Shown: positions 7,130 to 17,405, numbered from the stretch's first letter. The stretch is 55,641 nt of DNA from Opitutia bacterium Tous-C4FEB (GCA_002304445.1 NEVA01000021.1:1-55641), one strand, 5' to 3'. Notes: generated by a model from the letters alone, not told the origin. Translations and numbers: made by a program.

Positions 7130-10093
7130 ATGAAACCAAAATACCTCAATCCCCTGATGGCCGCGGCCCTCGCCGCAACGGCCCTGTTCGTTCCCCTGTC
7201 CAGGGCGGCGGTCGATCCGGCCGCAGCGGTCACTGCCTTCGGAGAAATCTCCGGCAACGTCGGCAACATCGCCACCGGTCGCCTGCTTGAAGGCGCCAGA
7301 GTCGATTTGCCCAAGTTGGGCCTGTCGGTCCTGACCGACCAGACCGGCCGGTTTGTGCTCCGCAATGTTCCTGCCGGCTCCCACGAGATCGTGGCCACTT
7401 ACCTCGGCCTCGATCCGGTCACCGCGGCCGTCGTCGTCTCCGCCGGCCAGCGCGCGACCCGCGACTTCGACCTCACCGCCGCGGTGTATAAACTCCAGGC
7501 ATTCGCCGTCACGGGCGAACGCGAAGGCAATGCCGCCGCCCTGACCTCCCAGCGCAACGCGACGAACAAGAAGGACGTCGTCGCACTCGATGCCTACGGC
7601 AACTTGCCCAACATGAACGCCAGCGAACTCGCCGTTCTCCTCCCGGGCGTGGCCGGCAGTCTCTCGGACGAGGGTAATATCATCGGCTTCACCGTGCGCG
7701 GCATGCCGCCGGCCATGAACACCATCACGATCGACGGCGCACTCATGGGAAGTCAGGGCGGCATGGCCCGCGCCACGCGCATGCACACCATCACCGGCTC
7801 GATGTTCGAGGCCCTCGAGGTCACCAAGGGCCACACTCCCGACAAAGAAGCCGGCTCGCTGGGCGGCACTGTGAATCTGAAGAGCCGCTCCACCCTGAGC
7901 ATGAAGGAAAAGCAACGCATCTCCTACAATTTCTCCACCCGCATCGCCCCGCCGGGCACCCAACAGATCCCGATGCGCGAGCAGCACCGCGCCCACCCGT
8001 TGGTCAACGTCAGCTATCAGGAGCTCTTCGATGTGCTGGGCGGCGAGCGCAACCTCGGCGTCGCGGTTAACCTGTTTTACAGCGAGCAGGCCGTCGGCTT
8101 CTTCAGCACAACCCGCGATTTCCAAAATACCGTCGCTGTGCCCGCCTACGTCTGGGACTACCGCACGCAGGACAACTACAACAACCGCAAGCAGGCCAGC
8201 GTGAACACCAAGTTCGACTTCCGGCTTTCGGCGAACTCCAAGTTCTCGCTGAACCTGATCTACAACGACGCGTTCGAACGATTCCGCCTGCGCTATCTGT
8301 TCCGGGCCACCACCGGCAACCAAGCGTCCGTCCCCGACAACACGACCTCCGGCATCATCCCGGGCTTTACCAGCCGGATCACCCAGGTGCGCCCCGTCGC
8401 GGGCTCGCTCATCGATATCACCTCGCAGATGTCCCATTTCTACAACCGCCAGCGGCACGTGGCGTTTGGCGGCGAACACAAGTTCGGCGCGCTCGAACTC
8501 GACCACGACGTCGTCTACAGCGCCTCCTATATCAATGGCGGCGGCGGCGACGGCGGCGTGCTCGTCAACCGCGTGACCGGAGTAGGCTGGACGCTGGATC
8601 GCACCGCGTCCGATCTCTACCCGCGTTTCACCCAGACCGCCGGACCGGATATCAGCAACCCGGCCAGCTACCGACCCAACAGTCTGAACTTTGCCGATAG
8701 CACCAATATCCACGAAGTCCGCGAAGTGCGGGGCAACGCCCGCTATCGCCTGCCCATCGCGATTTCCGCGTTCCTGAAAACCGGTTTTCGCTACCGCGAA
8801 GAGCGATCGGCCGACGAGGGCCGGAATCGTCGCTCGATTTTCCTCGGCACCAACTCCTCCCAGCTGCCCACCGACCCGACGATCAGAACGTTCGGGAACC
8901 AAAAGACCGGTCTGAACATTCCCGCGTGGAATGCCAACGCGATCAGCGTCGGTCGCAGGCCGGTTAACCCGGCCCTCTGGCGGGACGATATCTATTTCGC
9001 CGAGACTACGAAATTCATCGGCACCCGCGAGGTCGTCGAAACCGTGAAAGCCGCCTACATCATGACCCAAGGGACGATCGGGCAGACCGGTTTCATCGGC
9101 GGCGTGCGGGGTGAAGACACCGCCACCGAAAGTGGAGGCTGGGTTCGCTCGCGCTTCGCCAGCACGGTCGCCGAGCAGAACGCCGACCCCGTCGGCGCCG
9201 CGCGCAAAGATTACGCCAACAACCGGCGGAATCTTTCCGGCAACTACTCCAAGATGTTCCCCAGCGCGCATCTCACCCAAGACCTCACGCCCAATCTCAA
9301 AGCCCGGCTCAGTTGGTCCAACAGTTTCGGCCGGCCTCCGATGTCCAGCCTCTTGCCCAACGAAACCGTCAACGAGACGGCCCAAACGCTCACAATCAAC
9401 AATCCGAGCTTGAAACCGCAGACCGCCGAAAACTGGGACACTTCCTTGGAATACTACTTCGAGCCCGTCGGCAGCTTTTCCGCGAGCTGGTTTCACAAAA
9501 CGATCAAGGACTACATCGTCGCCGGACAGATCAGCGGCACGGTCGGCTCCGGCGCCGACAACGGCTATAACGGCGAGTATAGCGGCTTCTCCATTTTGAC
9601 TTCCGGCAATCTCGGCATGGCCATCGTCCAAGGTTGGGAGCTGGCCTATCAGCAGCAGTTCACATTTCTGCCCGGGCTACTCAAAGGCCTCGGCATTTCC
9701 GCCAACGCCACGATTCTTGAAACCCGCGGCAATTTCGGTTCCACGACCCAAACCCGCCGAACCGGTGAAGTCCCCGGCTTCGTGCCGCAGACCGCCAACC
9801 TCAGCCTGAGCTGGCGCCACCGAAATCTGGGCACCCGCATCAATATCAACCGCACCGGCGAATTCATCAACGCCTTCACCGCTCCCGGTTCCGGTCGCAA
9901 TCAATACACCTTGGAACGCACCGTTGTGAATGTCGGCGCCGCATATCGCCTGCGCCCAACCCTCAGCTTCACCGCCGACGTCGGAAACATCTTCAACGAA
10001 GCGCAGGTCTTCTACCGCGGCATCGCCGACAATATCTCCGAGTATCGCATCCCCGGTGTGACGCTGACCGTGGGCGTAAGCGGACAGTTCTGA
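7130..10093 (+). CDS. TonB-dependent receptor with N-terminal carboxypeptidase-like domain
   Basis: The 987-residue outer-membrane receptor has a signal peptide (AAALAATALFVPLSRA) and then a carboxypeptidase-regulatory-like beta-sandwich, visible as LLEGARVDLPKLGLSVLTDQ followed by GRFVLRNVPAGSHEIVATYL (about residues 45-95). Next come the plug domain (NASELAVLLPGVAG, FTVRGMPPAMNTITIDG) and a long 22-strand-type beta barrel ending in phenylalanine (GVSGQF). The PGV and GGTVNLKSR motifs are typical of plug domains. No SusD partner is encoded nearby, so import would not be of the Bacteroidetes SusCD type. Substrate unknown; the neighbouring esterases suggest an acylated carbohydrate. Energy would come from an ExbBD complex such as that at 34-36 kb. 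Confidence 0.92.
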   Translation: MKPKYLNPLMAAALAATALFVPLSRAAVDPAAAVTAFGEISGNVGNIATGRLLEGARVDLPKLGLSVLTDQTGRFVLRNVPAGSHEIVATYLGLDPVTAAVVVSAGQRATRDFDLTAAVYKLQAFAVTGEREGNAAALTSQRNATNKKDVVALDAYGNLPNMNASELAVLLPGVAGSLSDEGNIIGFTVRGMPPAMNTITIDGALMGSQGGMARATRMHTITGSMFEALEVTKGHTPDKEAGSLGGTVNLKSRSTLSMKEKQRISYNFSTRIAPPGTQQIPMREQHRAHPLVNVSYQELFDVLGGERNLGVAVNLFYSEQAVGFFSTTRDFQNTVAVPAYVWDYRTQDNYNNRKQASVNTKFDFRLSANSKFSLNLIYNDAFERFRLRYLFRATTGNQASVPDNTTSGIIPGFTSRITQVRPVAGSLIDITSQMSHFYNRQRHVAFGGEHKFGALELDHDVVYSASYINGGGGDGGVLVNRVTGVGWTLDRTASDLYPRFTQTAGPDISNPASYRPNSLNFADSTNIHEVREVRGNARYRLPIAISAFLKTGFRYREERSADEGRNRRSIFLGTNSSQLPTDPTIRTFGNQKTGLNIPAWNANAISVGRRPVNPALWRDDIYFAETTKFIGTREVVETVKAAYIMTQGTIGQTGFIGGVRGEDTATESGGWVRSRFASTVAEQNADPVGAARKDYANNRRNLSGNYSKMFPSAHLTQDLTPNLKARLSWSNSFGRPPMSSLLPNETVNETAQTLTINNPSLKPQTAENWDTSLEYYFEPVGSFSASWFHKTIKDYIVAGQISGTVGSGADNGYNGEYSGFSILTSGNLGMAIVQGWELAYQQQFTFLPGLLKGLGISANATILETRGNFGSTTQTRRTGEVPGFVPQTANLSLSWRHRNLGTRININRTGEFINAFTAPGSGRNQYTLERTVVNVGAAYRLRPTLSFTADVGNIFNEAQVFYRGIADNISEYRIPGVTLTVGVSGQF

Positions 10094-10106
10094 GCCAACC
10101 AGCCAA

Positions 10107-10138
10107 GGGCCGGGACCACTACCATGCGGTCCCGGCCC
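10107..10138 (+). terminator. Strong hairpin after the first TonB-dependent receptor
   Basis: GGGCCGGGACC and GGTCCCGGCCC form a perfect 11-bp GC-rich stem with a 10-nt loop, beginning 13 nt after the receptor stop. No T-run follows, so it may be a Rho-independent terminator of the weak-tail type or an mRNA-stabilising stem. Confidence 0.6.
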
Positions 10139-10325
10139 CGCCGGCGATCCCGCCGCATCCGAATCACGGAAGCCCCGTCTCCCGGAAGGAAAACCTTACG
10201 TTCAATTTGCGATCGTCGCGGCCCGGATTCTTTGCGAAAGCATCACGCCTTCCTGCGGCCATTTTCGCCGTGCGCCGCGCGCCTGGCGGATTCAGCGCCC
10301 TCACTCCAAAATCCGACCAAGCCGC

Positions 10326-11216
10326 ATGATCTTCCCGATTCAGTTTAATCGCGTTCTCCAGGTCGCCACCTTCGCCGTGGCCTTGGTTGCGCCTTGGGCC
10401 CAAGCCGCAGATGCCGTCGCGCCCGCCGGCCAGCGGGTTTTCGTCTGCGCGCACAGCTTCATGCTTTTCACCGCCAAGCTCCTGCCGCCGATGGCCGAAG
10501 CCGCGGGCATCCCCCACGTCAACGCGGGCCAACAGATGATCGGAGGCTCCCGCGTCATCCAGCATTGGAATCTGCCGGACGCGAAAAACGGCGCCAAGAC
10601 CGCCCTCCGCGAAGGGAAAGTCGATGTGCTCACCCTCTCGCCCCACACGCTGCTGCCAGACCCGGGGATCGACCAATTTACCCGACTTGGTCTCGATAAA
10701 AATCCGGGTCTGCGCGTGCTCGTCCAGGCCTCGTGGCCCACCCACGACGGCACTTCAAACAAGGCCTTCGCTAACCTGACGCGCAACACCGCCACCGTCA
10801 CGAGCCTCCGCACTCAGCGCGACGCCCACAACTCCGGCTGGCTCGTCAACCTTGAGGCTCAAATCCGCAACCTCAACGACACCGTCGGCCGTCAAGCGGT
10901 GTTCATCGTGCCAGTGAGCAACGCCGTCTTCGCGCTGCGCGAGCGCGTCGCCGAAGGCCGGGCGCCCGGCCTCACCCGGCAGACCGATCTCTTTAGCGAC
11001 GCCCTCGGCCATCCGCGTCCGCCCCTCGCCGTGCTCGTCACGTATTGTCATTTTGCCGCGATTTACGGCCGCAGTCCCGTCGGACTCCCCGTGCCGGCCG
11101 CCTTGAAGGACAACCCCGAAGCCGACGCCCTCAACCAACTCCTCCAGCAACTCGCCTGGGAGGCTGTAACCGCCCACCCGATGAGCGGCGTGCGGGCCAC
11201 TCCGACGAACCCTTAG
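10326..11216 (+). CDS. Secreted SGNH-like protein of unknown function
   Basis: The 296-residue protein begins with a signal peptide (VATFAVALVAPWAQA). The first strand and helix read VFVCAHSFMLFTAKLLPPMA, then GQQMIGGSRVIQHWN; this resembles DUF4886/SGNH-hydrolase proteins, where Ser of the H-S-F position would be the nucleophile. A C-terminal LFSDALGHPRPPLAVLVTYCHFAAIYGRSP could provide Asp and His. The usual G-D-S or G-N-S is here A-H-S, so activity is uncertain. It lies between two receptor genes and directly upstream of an alpha/beta hydrolase gene (70 nt apart), probably in one transcript. I do not recognise a named protein. Confidence 0.65.
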   Translation: MIFPIQFNRVLQVATFAVALVAPWAQAADAVAPAGQRVFVCAHSFMLFTAKLLPPMAEAAGIPHVNAGQQMIGGSRVIQHWNLPDAKNGAKTALREGKVDVLTLSPHTLLPDPGIDQFTRLGLDKNPGLRVLVQASWPTHDGTSNKAFANLTRNTATVTSLRTQRDAHNSGWLVNLEAQIRNLNDTVGRQAVFIVPVSNAVFALRERVAEGRAPGLTRQTDLFSDALGHPRPPLAVLVTYCHFAAIYGRSPVGLPVPAALKDNPEADALNQLLQQLAWEAVTAHPMSGVRATPTNP

Positions 11217-11286
11217 CACCGAGTCCACCCGGTTGCAGCCGTCTCAACCTCAAGTCGACGCGCTCCAATTCATCCACCGCATTTCC

Positions 11287-12126
11287 ATGAAAACCCTCGT
11301 TTGTCTGTGTCTTTGCCTGCTCGCAGCCCCGCTCTTCGCGCAGACGAACTATCCCCCGACCTTCGCGGACGCCCGCGTTGAAGTTTACCGAAAGATCGAT
11401 GCCACCGAGTTGAAGCTCTGGATTTTCGGCGAATCCGATCCCGGAGCGCAGAAACCTGCGGTCGTGTTCTTTTTCGGCGGAGGCTGGAATTCAGGATCGC
11501 CGGCCCAGTTCGAACGCCACGCCCGGCACTTTGCCCAGCGCGGCATGATCGCCATCACCGCCGATTACCGCGTGAAGTCCCGGCACGGCGTTCAAGTGGT
11601 GGAATGTGTGAAAGACGCCAAGGCTGCCATCGCCTGGATCCGCGAAAATGCCCGACGTCTCGGCATCGATCCCGACAAAATTGCCGCTGGCGGAGGCTCG
11701 GCCGGCGGCCATCTCGCCGCCTGCACCGGCACCATCAACGGCTTCGGCAGCGACGAACGTCCGAATGCCTTGATCCTCTTCAACCCGGCCGCCGCCCTCG
11801 CTCCGGTCGCGGGCTGGGACGCCCGCGGCAGCGGCTCTGCGGTCGGCCTTGAACGACTCGGGGTGCCGGCTCAATCGATCTCACCCGCACATCACATCGG
11901 CCCACACACGCCGCCAACCCTGATTCTTCACGGGAAGACTGACACCACCGTGCCCTATGCGAGTGTGGTCGCTTTCGAAAGCATGATGAAGAAATCGAAC
12001 CGTCCCTGCACGCTGATCGGTTACGAAAAAGCGGGCCACGGCTTCTTCAACACGGCGCAGTATTTTGACAAGACCCTCGCCGAAGCCGACCGCTTCCTCG
12101 TCGATCTGGGCTGGATCAAAAAGTAA
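11287..12126 (+). CDS. Secreted alpha/beta hydrolase (acetyl esterase type)
   Basis: The 279-residue protein has a signal peptide (LVCLCLCLLAAPLFAQ) and an alpha/beta-hydrolase fold. The oxyanion-hole region is AVVFFFGGGWNSGSP near residue 60, the nucleophile elbow is GGGSAGGHLA near residue 138, and the catalytic Asp and His are in HGKTDTTVP and KAGHGFF. The order fits BD-FAE/dienelactone-type esterases that remove acetyl or feruloyl groups from plant polysaccharides. The ATG at 11287 gives the signal peptide; the in-frame ATG at 11233 does not. It sits between two TonB-dependent receptor genes and probably acts on the same substrate. Confidence 0.87.
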   Translation: MKTLVCLCLCLLAAPLFAQTNYPPTFADARVEVYRKIDATELKLWIFGESDPGAQKPAVVFFFGGGWNSGSPAQFERHARHFAQRGMIAITADYRVKSRHGVQVVECVKDAKAAIAWIRENARRLGIDPDKIAAGGGSAGGHLAACTGTINGFGSDERPNALILFNPAAALAPVAGWDARGSGSAVGLERLGVPAQSISPAHHIGPHTPPTLILHGKTDTTVPYASVVAFESMMKKSNRPCTLIGYEKAGHGFFNTAQYFDKTLAEADRFLVDLGWIKK

Positions 12127-12383
12127 CCGATTCGCTGCGCAGTGGCCGGCGCTCGGCGCGTTATTCCAGCTTCGCGGGCGCTCATTTCGTCTCTGTCCCT
12201 AGGACGGTTGACGCCGGAATTTTCTGCAGGCGAAAAGCTCCTCGGTTCGGGCGGGGCCAACGTCATTTCCTTAGGTCACCAATCCTGAATTGACGCCTAA
12301 AGTGGGCAAAGTTTGCTTCCGTCGTTCCACCCCGTTTCCCCCCGGCGCTCCCCCGCGCCTGCCCAGCCCCTCCTCCATTACCC

Positions 12384-15300
12384 ATGCGCTCGTTCGTCAC
12401 CCTTGTCGTTGTTGCACTTCTCTCCGCGCCCCCGCTCACCGCGCAAGTCGCCGCGGCGGCTCCGGCCCAAAACACCCCGCCGCGTACTGCGGCAGTGGAG
12501 GAAGCGATCGTCCTCAGTCCGTTTGCGATCAACGCCACCACCGACACGGGCTACGCCGCGACCAGCACGCTCGGAGGCACCCGGCTCAAGAGTGAATTGC
12601 GCGACGTTGCCTCACAGATCGACGTGATGACCTCGGAATTTCTCGAGGACATCGGAGCTCTGACGCTCGATGAAGCGGTGCGCTACTCGATGAATATCGA
12701 ATCAAACGAGGAGAACTTTTCCCCCGGCACCGATCCCAATTCAAACAGCATCTTCGGATCCGGCTCAGGCAGTCGGACCCGCGGGTTGAGCCGGTCCAAC
12801 AACACCCACGATTTCTTTGAGACCAATGTCCCGCTCGACACCTACAACACCGGCCGGCGCTTCACCCTCGTCTCCGGCTCAAACGCGATTCTCTTCGGTG
12901 CCGGCTTCGCCGGCGGCACCAACGACGTCGCCTTTGATCGGCCCGTTTTGCGCAAGTTTTCCGGCAACACCACGATCCGCACCGACTCGAACGGCAGCCT
13001 GCGCGCCTCGGTCAATCTCAACCAACCGCTCATCCGCGACCTCGTCGGCCTGCGGATCGCGGGTCTCCGCGCCGACGAACGCGACTACCGCGAGGGCGTC
13101 GGCTCGATCACGGACCGTCTCTACACGTCGCTGTTGATCCAGCCGACCAAGCGGATCTCCGTGCGCGGCTGGTTGGAGAAGTATGAGTCGAAGCAACGCA
13201 ACGCCGCGAACACCCTGGTGGCCGACCGCGTGAGTCCCTGGCTCGCGACCGCCTCGCGGCCCTTCTTCAACAACGCCGGGCTTACACCGAGCAGCACGGC
13301 CGCCCAGTTCAACACCGCCTTCAACGCACAGGGCGCCGACCTCGCGGCGTCGGCCGAACGTTTCAACAACGTCACCTCGGCCGGCACCGTGGTCTTTAAC
13401 CTCGACGGCAGCCAGCCGACGGCGATTCGCAACTGGACCAACACCGTCGCCTCCCGGCGACCCCTCGACGGCACGCAAGACCCCAGCATAGTCGATCCCG
13501 CCATCTATCCGCTCGATCAAAACGTGATCGGCAACGCCCTGCAGCGCCGCTGGCGCGGCAGTATCCACGGCCTGATCTTCGAGCTAAATCCCTGGCGCGA
13601 CGTCTTCGTCGAGGGCGGCTACAACCGCGAGATCTTCGATACCCGGTCGCTCAGTTTCGTTTCCGGCAACAATACCGACCTGCGCGTCGATCTGAACCGT
13701 TTCCAGCCCGATGGCGTGACGCCAAATTCCAACGTCGGCCGTTATTTCGTCGAGGACGACATCACCGGCAGCATGTGGAGGAATCGCCGCACCGAACGCC
13801 GCCTTCAGATCGCTTTCGCCCAAGACCTCGGGCGGCGCGGGGGCTTCTGGCGCTGGCTCGGGTCTCATCAGGGCGCCGTGATGTATACCGGCGCCGAAAA
13901 CATGCGCGTGCAGCAAAACAACAACAACGCCCGGATCATTTCCGACAACACGTTTGACGGCATCGTCTATCCCGCCGGCACCAATGCCGCCAACGACAGC
14001 ACCCGTAACACCCGTCGGCTCCGCTCCCGTTTCTATCTTGATACGCCGCAAAACAACAGCGGCCGGAATCAATTTCAGGTGCAGGCTCCGTTCAATCTCT
14101 GGGACGCCGAGACGCGCATCATCGGCAAGGATTCCGCCGGGCGCGACGTCGTGATCAACTCCGGCATGAGCAACCCCTACGGTGCCCAGGTCGCGACCTC
14201 GAACGGCAAAAAAAAGGAGGACTCGATCCAATACGGGATGCAAAGCAGCTTTCTCGAAGGCCGCCTCAACCTCACGGTGGGCGAGCGTTTCTCCAAGGCC
14301 TCATTTGCCCCCTGGGTCGGACAGGGCAACACGACGGGACGACTCCCTCGGCGCTACAATGCACTGACGGGCACCTACGAAGAGCCCGTCCGCCGCGGGA
14401 CGGCCATCGTTTTTCCGAGCGACGGACGGGCGGTCGGCAACGCCGGCTTTGAACCTTGGGATGCCATGCTGAGCCGGGGCGGCGAACACGACTCGCTCGA
14501 TGCTCCGACCAAGTATGATGTCTCCTCCCGCCTAAAGAGCGTCGTCGTTCATCCGCTGGGGCGGGACGGAATTCCCAGCCTGCATTACACCGAATCTTCC
14601 TCCGCGTTTGTCGCGGATTTTACCCGGAAAGCACCCAACGGCGCCGAGGCTCAACTCGATGACGGCACCACCCGCGAATACGGCTTTTCCGTCCGTTTCT
14701 TGGAAAACAAGCTCGTGCTGCGGGTGAACGCCTACGAATCGGTTTATTTGGGAATCAATGGCGGAGCGCCCACCCCGCCCAACCCGGTGGCGGTCGGAGG
14801 GAATTCCGGCATGGATCGGACCGACATCCGCTGGACCTCCATCCACATCGAGAAGTCGGTGCAAAACTACAATCTGCTCAAGTCGGGCGGGCGGTATGAA
14901 ACAGCGGCCACCGGCACTCCGGTTCTTGGTGGCACGGCGAACGGGATCGATTCGGGTAGTCCGATCCGCTTTTTCCAAGATGATGTTTCAACGTGGATCA
15001 GCGAAACCGCTGCGGGCACCGCTTTTTCGCTCAAATACGTGAATGCGGCGGACCGAATTGCCAAAGGCGTTGAGTATCGTCTGATCGCCAATCCCGTGCG
15101 CGGGTGGAGCATAAGCGCGAGCCTGTCCCAGAATAACACCCGCAGCTCCAACATCTCTGCCGACTGGTTCGGGGTCATCGGCTTGCGACTCAAGAGTTGG
15201 TTGACTGCGGCCAACGACGCCACAACGCCCCAACGCGCCGGCGGTACCGGCCCGACCCAGCTCCACATCAACGCTGCGACCAACGCCAACGAAAGCCTGC

Positions 15301-15812
15301 TCGACTACGTCCGCAGCTCGGCCCTCGGTTGGGCATTCCTCCGTGAAAGCGAGGGCGCGGCCACCAGACAGGAGGTAGAGTGGCGCGGCAATCTTACCAC
15401 CTCGTATCGCATTCAACGCGGCCCGCTCCAAGGACTGCGCTTCGGCGGCAGCCTGCGCTACCGCGGCGATCGCATTCTCGGCTATCGCAACAAGACCGTA
15501 AATACCTCCGACCTCTCGGCCGATCCGATCCTGGGCACACCCGGCCTCTTCGCCCCGGGCTCGAGCATCTCGATCGCCAACATCGATCAACCGATTATGG
15601 GCGGTTCAAACTGGAACACCGATGCGGTCGTCGGCTACTCGACCACCCTGTTCAAGAAACGGATCCGCTGGAATCTGTCGCTCAACGTCCGCAACGTGCT
15701 CAACGACGACACGCTCATCGCGCAAAACGGGTTGTCCGCCGCGAGCACGCCCGTCGTCTTCCAATATCCCGAGCCCCGGGTGTTTCTCCTGACGAGCGGC
15801 TTCGATTTTTAG
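12384..15812 (+). CDS. TonB-dependent receptor, verrucomicrobial type without regulatory N-domain
   Basis: The 1142-residue protein has a signal peptide (VTLVVVALLSAPPLTAQ), then a TonB-box-like IVLSPFAINA near residue 42 and a plug domain with GYAATSTLGGTRLKSELRDV and VMTSEFLEDIGA. The rest is a long beta barrel ending in phenylalanine (TSGFDF). The 'L-S-P-F-x-(V/I)-N' opening followed by 'G-Y-A-A-T-(S/T)' is a pattern I associate with a large family of receptors in Opitutales. Unlike the receptor at 7130-10093 there is no carboxypeptidase-like domain. Substrate unknown; the adjacent hydrolases suggest carbohydrate. Confidence 0.92.
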   Translation: MRSFVTLVVVALLSAPPLTAQVAAAAPAQNTPPRTAAVEEAIVLSPFAINATTDTGYAATSTLGGTRLKSELRDVASQIDVMTSEFLEDIGALTLDEAVRYSMNIESNEENFSPGTDPNSNSIFGSGSGSRTRGLSRSNNTHDFFETNVPLDTYNTGRRFTLVSGSNAILFGAGFAGGTNDVAFDRPVLRKFSGNTTIRTDSNGSLRASVNLNQPLIRDLVGLRIAGLRADERDYREGVGSITDRLYTSLLIQPTKRISVRGWLEKYESKQRNAANTLVADRVSPWLATASRPFFNNAGLTPSSTAAQFNTAFNAQGADLAASAERFNNVTSAGTVVFNLDGSQPTAIRNWTNTVASRRPLDGTQDPSIVDPAIYPLDQNVIGNALQRRWRGSIHGLIFELNPWRDVFVEGGYNREIFDTRSLSFVSGNNTDLRVDLNRFQPDGVTPNSNVGRYFVEDDITGSMWRNRRTERRLQIAFAQDLGRRGGFWRWLGSHQGAVMYTGAENMRVQQNNNNARIISDNTFDGIVYPAGTNAANDSTRNTRRLRSRFYLDTPQNNSGRNQFQVQAPFNLWDAETRIIGKDSAGRDVVINSGMSNPYGAQVATSNGKKKEDSIQYGMQSSFLEGRLNLTVGERFSKASFAPWVGQGNTTGRLPRRYNALTGTYEEPVRRGTAIVFPSDGRAVGNAGFEPWDAMLSRGGEHDSLDAPTKYDVSSRLKSVVVHPLGRDGIPSLHYTESSSAFVADFTRKAPNGAEAQLDDGTTREYGFSVRFLENKLVLRVNAYESVYLGINGGAPTPPNPVAVGGNSGMDRTDIRWTSIHIEKSVQNYNLLKSGGRYETAATGTPVLGGTANGIDSGSPIRFFQDDVSTWISETAAGTAFSLKYVNAADRIAKGVEYRLIANPVRGWSISASLSQNNTRSSNISADWFGVIGLRLKSWLTAANDATTPQRAGGTGPTQLHINAATNANESLLDYVRSSALGWAFLRESEGAATRQEVEWRGNLTTSYRIQRGPLQGLRFGGSLRYRGDRILGYRNKTVNTSDLSADPILGTPGLFAPGSSISIANIDQPIMGGSNWNTDAVVGYSTTLFKKRIRWNLSLNVRNVLNDDTLIAQNGLSAASTPVVFQYPEPRVFLLTSGFDF

Positions 15813-15829
15813 GCTCCCACGCGGTGAAA

Positions 15830-15847
15830 GCGTAACCGGCGTTACGC
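15830..15847. terminator. Hairpin between convergent genes
   Basis: GCGTAAC-CGGC-GTTACGC is a perfect 7-bp stem in the 93-nt gap between the receptor gene and the minus-strand DUF1501 gene. No T-run is present on either side, so terminator function is tentative. Confidence 0.4.
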
Positions 15848-15905
15848 CCCTCATGAGCCTCCCTGCTATGGGCAAGGCTACGTCCTGCAACGTCCTGTCC
15901 GCCGC

Positions 15906-17405
15906 CTACGCCAGAATCCCCTTCACCACGTTTGCCTCGACGACGCCGGTGAGTTTTTGATCGAGGCCCTGCGACTTGAACGAGAAGCGGTGGTGGTTGA
16001 TCCCCATCAGGTGCAAAATCGTCGCATGCAGATCGCGGACATGGACCGGATCGCGCACGATGTTATAGGACATCTCGTCGGTCTCGCCGTAAACTGTGCC
16101 GGGTTTCACGCCGCCGCCCGCCATCCAAATGGTAAAGCAACGCGGGTGGTGGTCGCGCCCGTAGTTGGTCTCGGTGAGCGTGCCTTGGCTATACACCGTG
16201 CGGCCGAATTCTCCGCCCCAGATCACCAGGGTGTCGTCGAGCATACCGCGTTGTTTCAAGTCCTGCACGAGTCCGTAGCACGCCTGATCCACGTCTTTGC
16301 ACTGGGCCGCGAGATCGCGGGGCAACGAGCCGTGCTGGTCCCAGCCACGGTGGAAAATCTGCACAAAGCGCACCCCGCGCTCGACCAGCCGCCGCGCCAT
16401 CAACGCCGAGCTGGCGAAGGATCCGCGCGTGCGCGAATACTCGCCGTAGAGATCGTAGGTCGCGGCGGACTCGCCCGACATGTCGGCCAGCTCCGGCACA
16501 CTGCTCTGCATCCGGAACGCCATTTCGTATTGCTGCGTGCGCGTCTGGATCTCGGGGTCGCCGATCTGCTCGTAGCTGCGGCGGTTGAGTTCGCCCAAAC
16601 CGTCCAGCATCCGGCGGCGCAGTTCACGCGGGATGCCGGGCGCATCGTTGAGGTAGAGCACCGGGTCGCCCTGGGTCCGCAGGGAAACGCCCGCATATTT
16701 CCCGGGGAGAAAGCCGCTGCCCCACAGCCGCGAGGAAATGGCCTGCACGTTGGAAAACGGACTGGAGTGTTTCGCGTGCAGCACGACGAACGAGGGCAGA
16801 TCTTCGTTCATCGAGCCGAGCCCGTAGGAGAGCCAAGAGCCCATCGAGGCTTTGCCGTTCTGCATCGAGCCGGTGTAGACGAGTTGGTTGGCCGGCTCGT
16901 GGTTGATGGCGTCGGTCTTCATCGAGCGGATGAAGCAGAGGTCGTCGCTCATCTTCGCGATGTAAGGCAGCAGTTCGCTGATCCACATCCCGCTTTGCCC
17001 GTGCTGCGCAAACTTGAAGATCGACGGCGCGAGCGGAAACGACGCCTGGCCCGAGGTCATCCCGGTGAGGCGCTCGCCTTGGTTACCGAGGTAGGATTTG
17101 AGGTCTTCCCGGAAGCGGGTCTTGAGCGCGGGCTTGTAGTCGAAGAGGTCGAGCTGCGAGGGCGCGCCAATAAGCGAGATATAGATCGCCCGCTTGGCCT
17201 TGGGCGCGATTTTCCACGGTTCCGTCATCGCGGTGCGCAGCGTGTCCGCCGAGGCGGTGTTCGCGCCCAACAAACGCGGACCGAGCAACGACGCGAGCGC
17301 GGCCACGCCCAGTCCCGTGCCGGAGTTGCGGAAAAACTGCCGGCGGGTGAGCGCGGCATTGTAAGCATCAAACGTGGCCTGCCAGTCGGGAGGGAGGGGT
17401 GTCAT
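15906..17405 (-). CDS. DUF1501 protein, Tat-exported (second copy)
   Basis: This 499-residue paralogue of the protein at 1640-3130 carries a Tat signal ([20 protein letters not shown], about residues 20-39) placed after a short N-terminal extension. The core motifs are conserved: [49 protein letters not shown] and [15 protein letters not shown]. The linker after the signal lacks the S-A-L-N-S-Q microrepeat seen in the first copy. The gene starts 5 nt after the PSD1 stop codon, so the two are surely cotranscribed in the order PSD1, DUF1501. Confidence 0.93.
   Translation of the reverse strand: MTPLPPDWQATFDAYNAALTRRQFFRNSGTGLGVAALASLLGPRLLGANTASADTLRTAMTEPWKIAPKAKRAIYISLIGAPSQLDLFDYKPALKTRFREDLKSYLGNQGERLTGMTSGQASFPLAPSIFKFAQHGQSGMWISELLPYIAKMSDDLCFIRSMKTDAINHEPANQLVYTGSMQNGKASMGSWLSYGLGSMNEDLPSFVVLHAKHSSPFSNVQAISSRLWGSGFLPGKYAGVSLRTQGDPVLYLNDAPGIPRELRRRMLDGLGELNRRSYEQIGDPEIQTRTQQYEMAFRMQSSVPELADMSGESAATYDLYGEYSRTRGSFASSALMARRLVERGVRFVQIFHRGWDQHGSLPRDLAAQCKDVDQACYGLVQDLKQRGMLDDTLVIWGGEFGRTVYSQGTLTETNYGRDHHPRCFTIWMAGGGVKPGTVYGETDEMSYNIVRDPVHVRDLHATILHLMGINHHRFSFKSQGLDQKLTGVVEANVVKGILA

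Noticed and set aside
7100-9631. 843-codon open frame opposite the first TonB-dependent receptor
   Set aside because: It is antisense to a convincing receptor gene, has no family motif, and long antisense frames are expected in GC-rich coding DNA.
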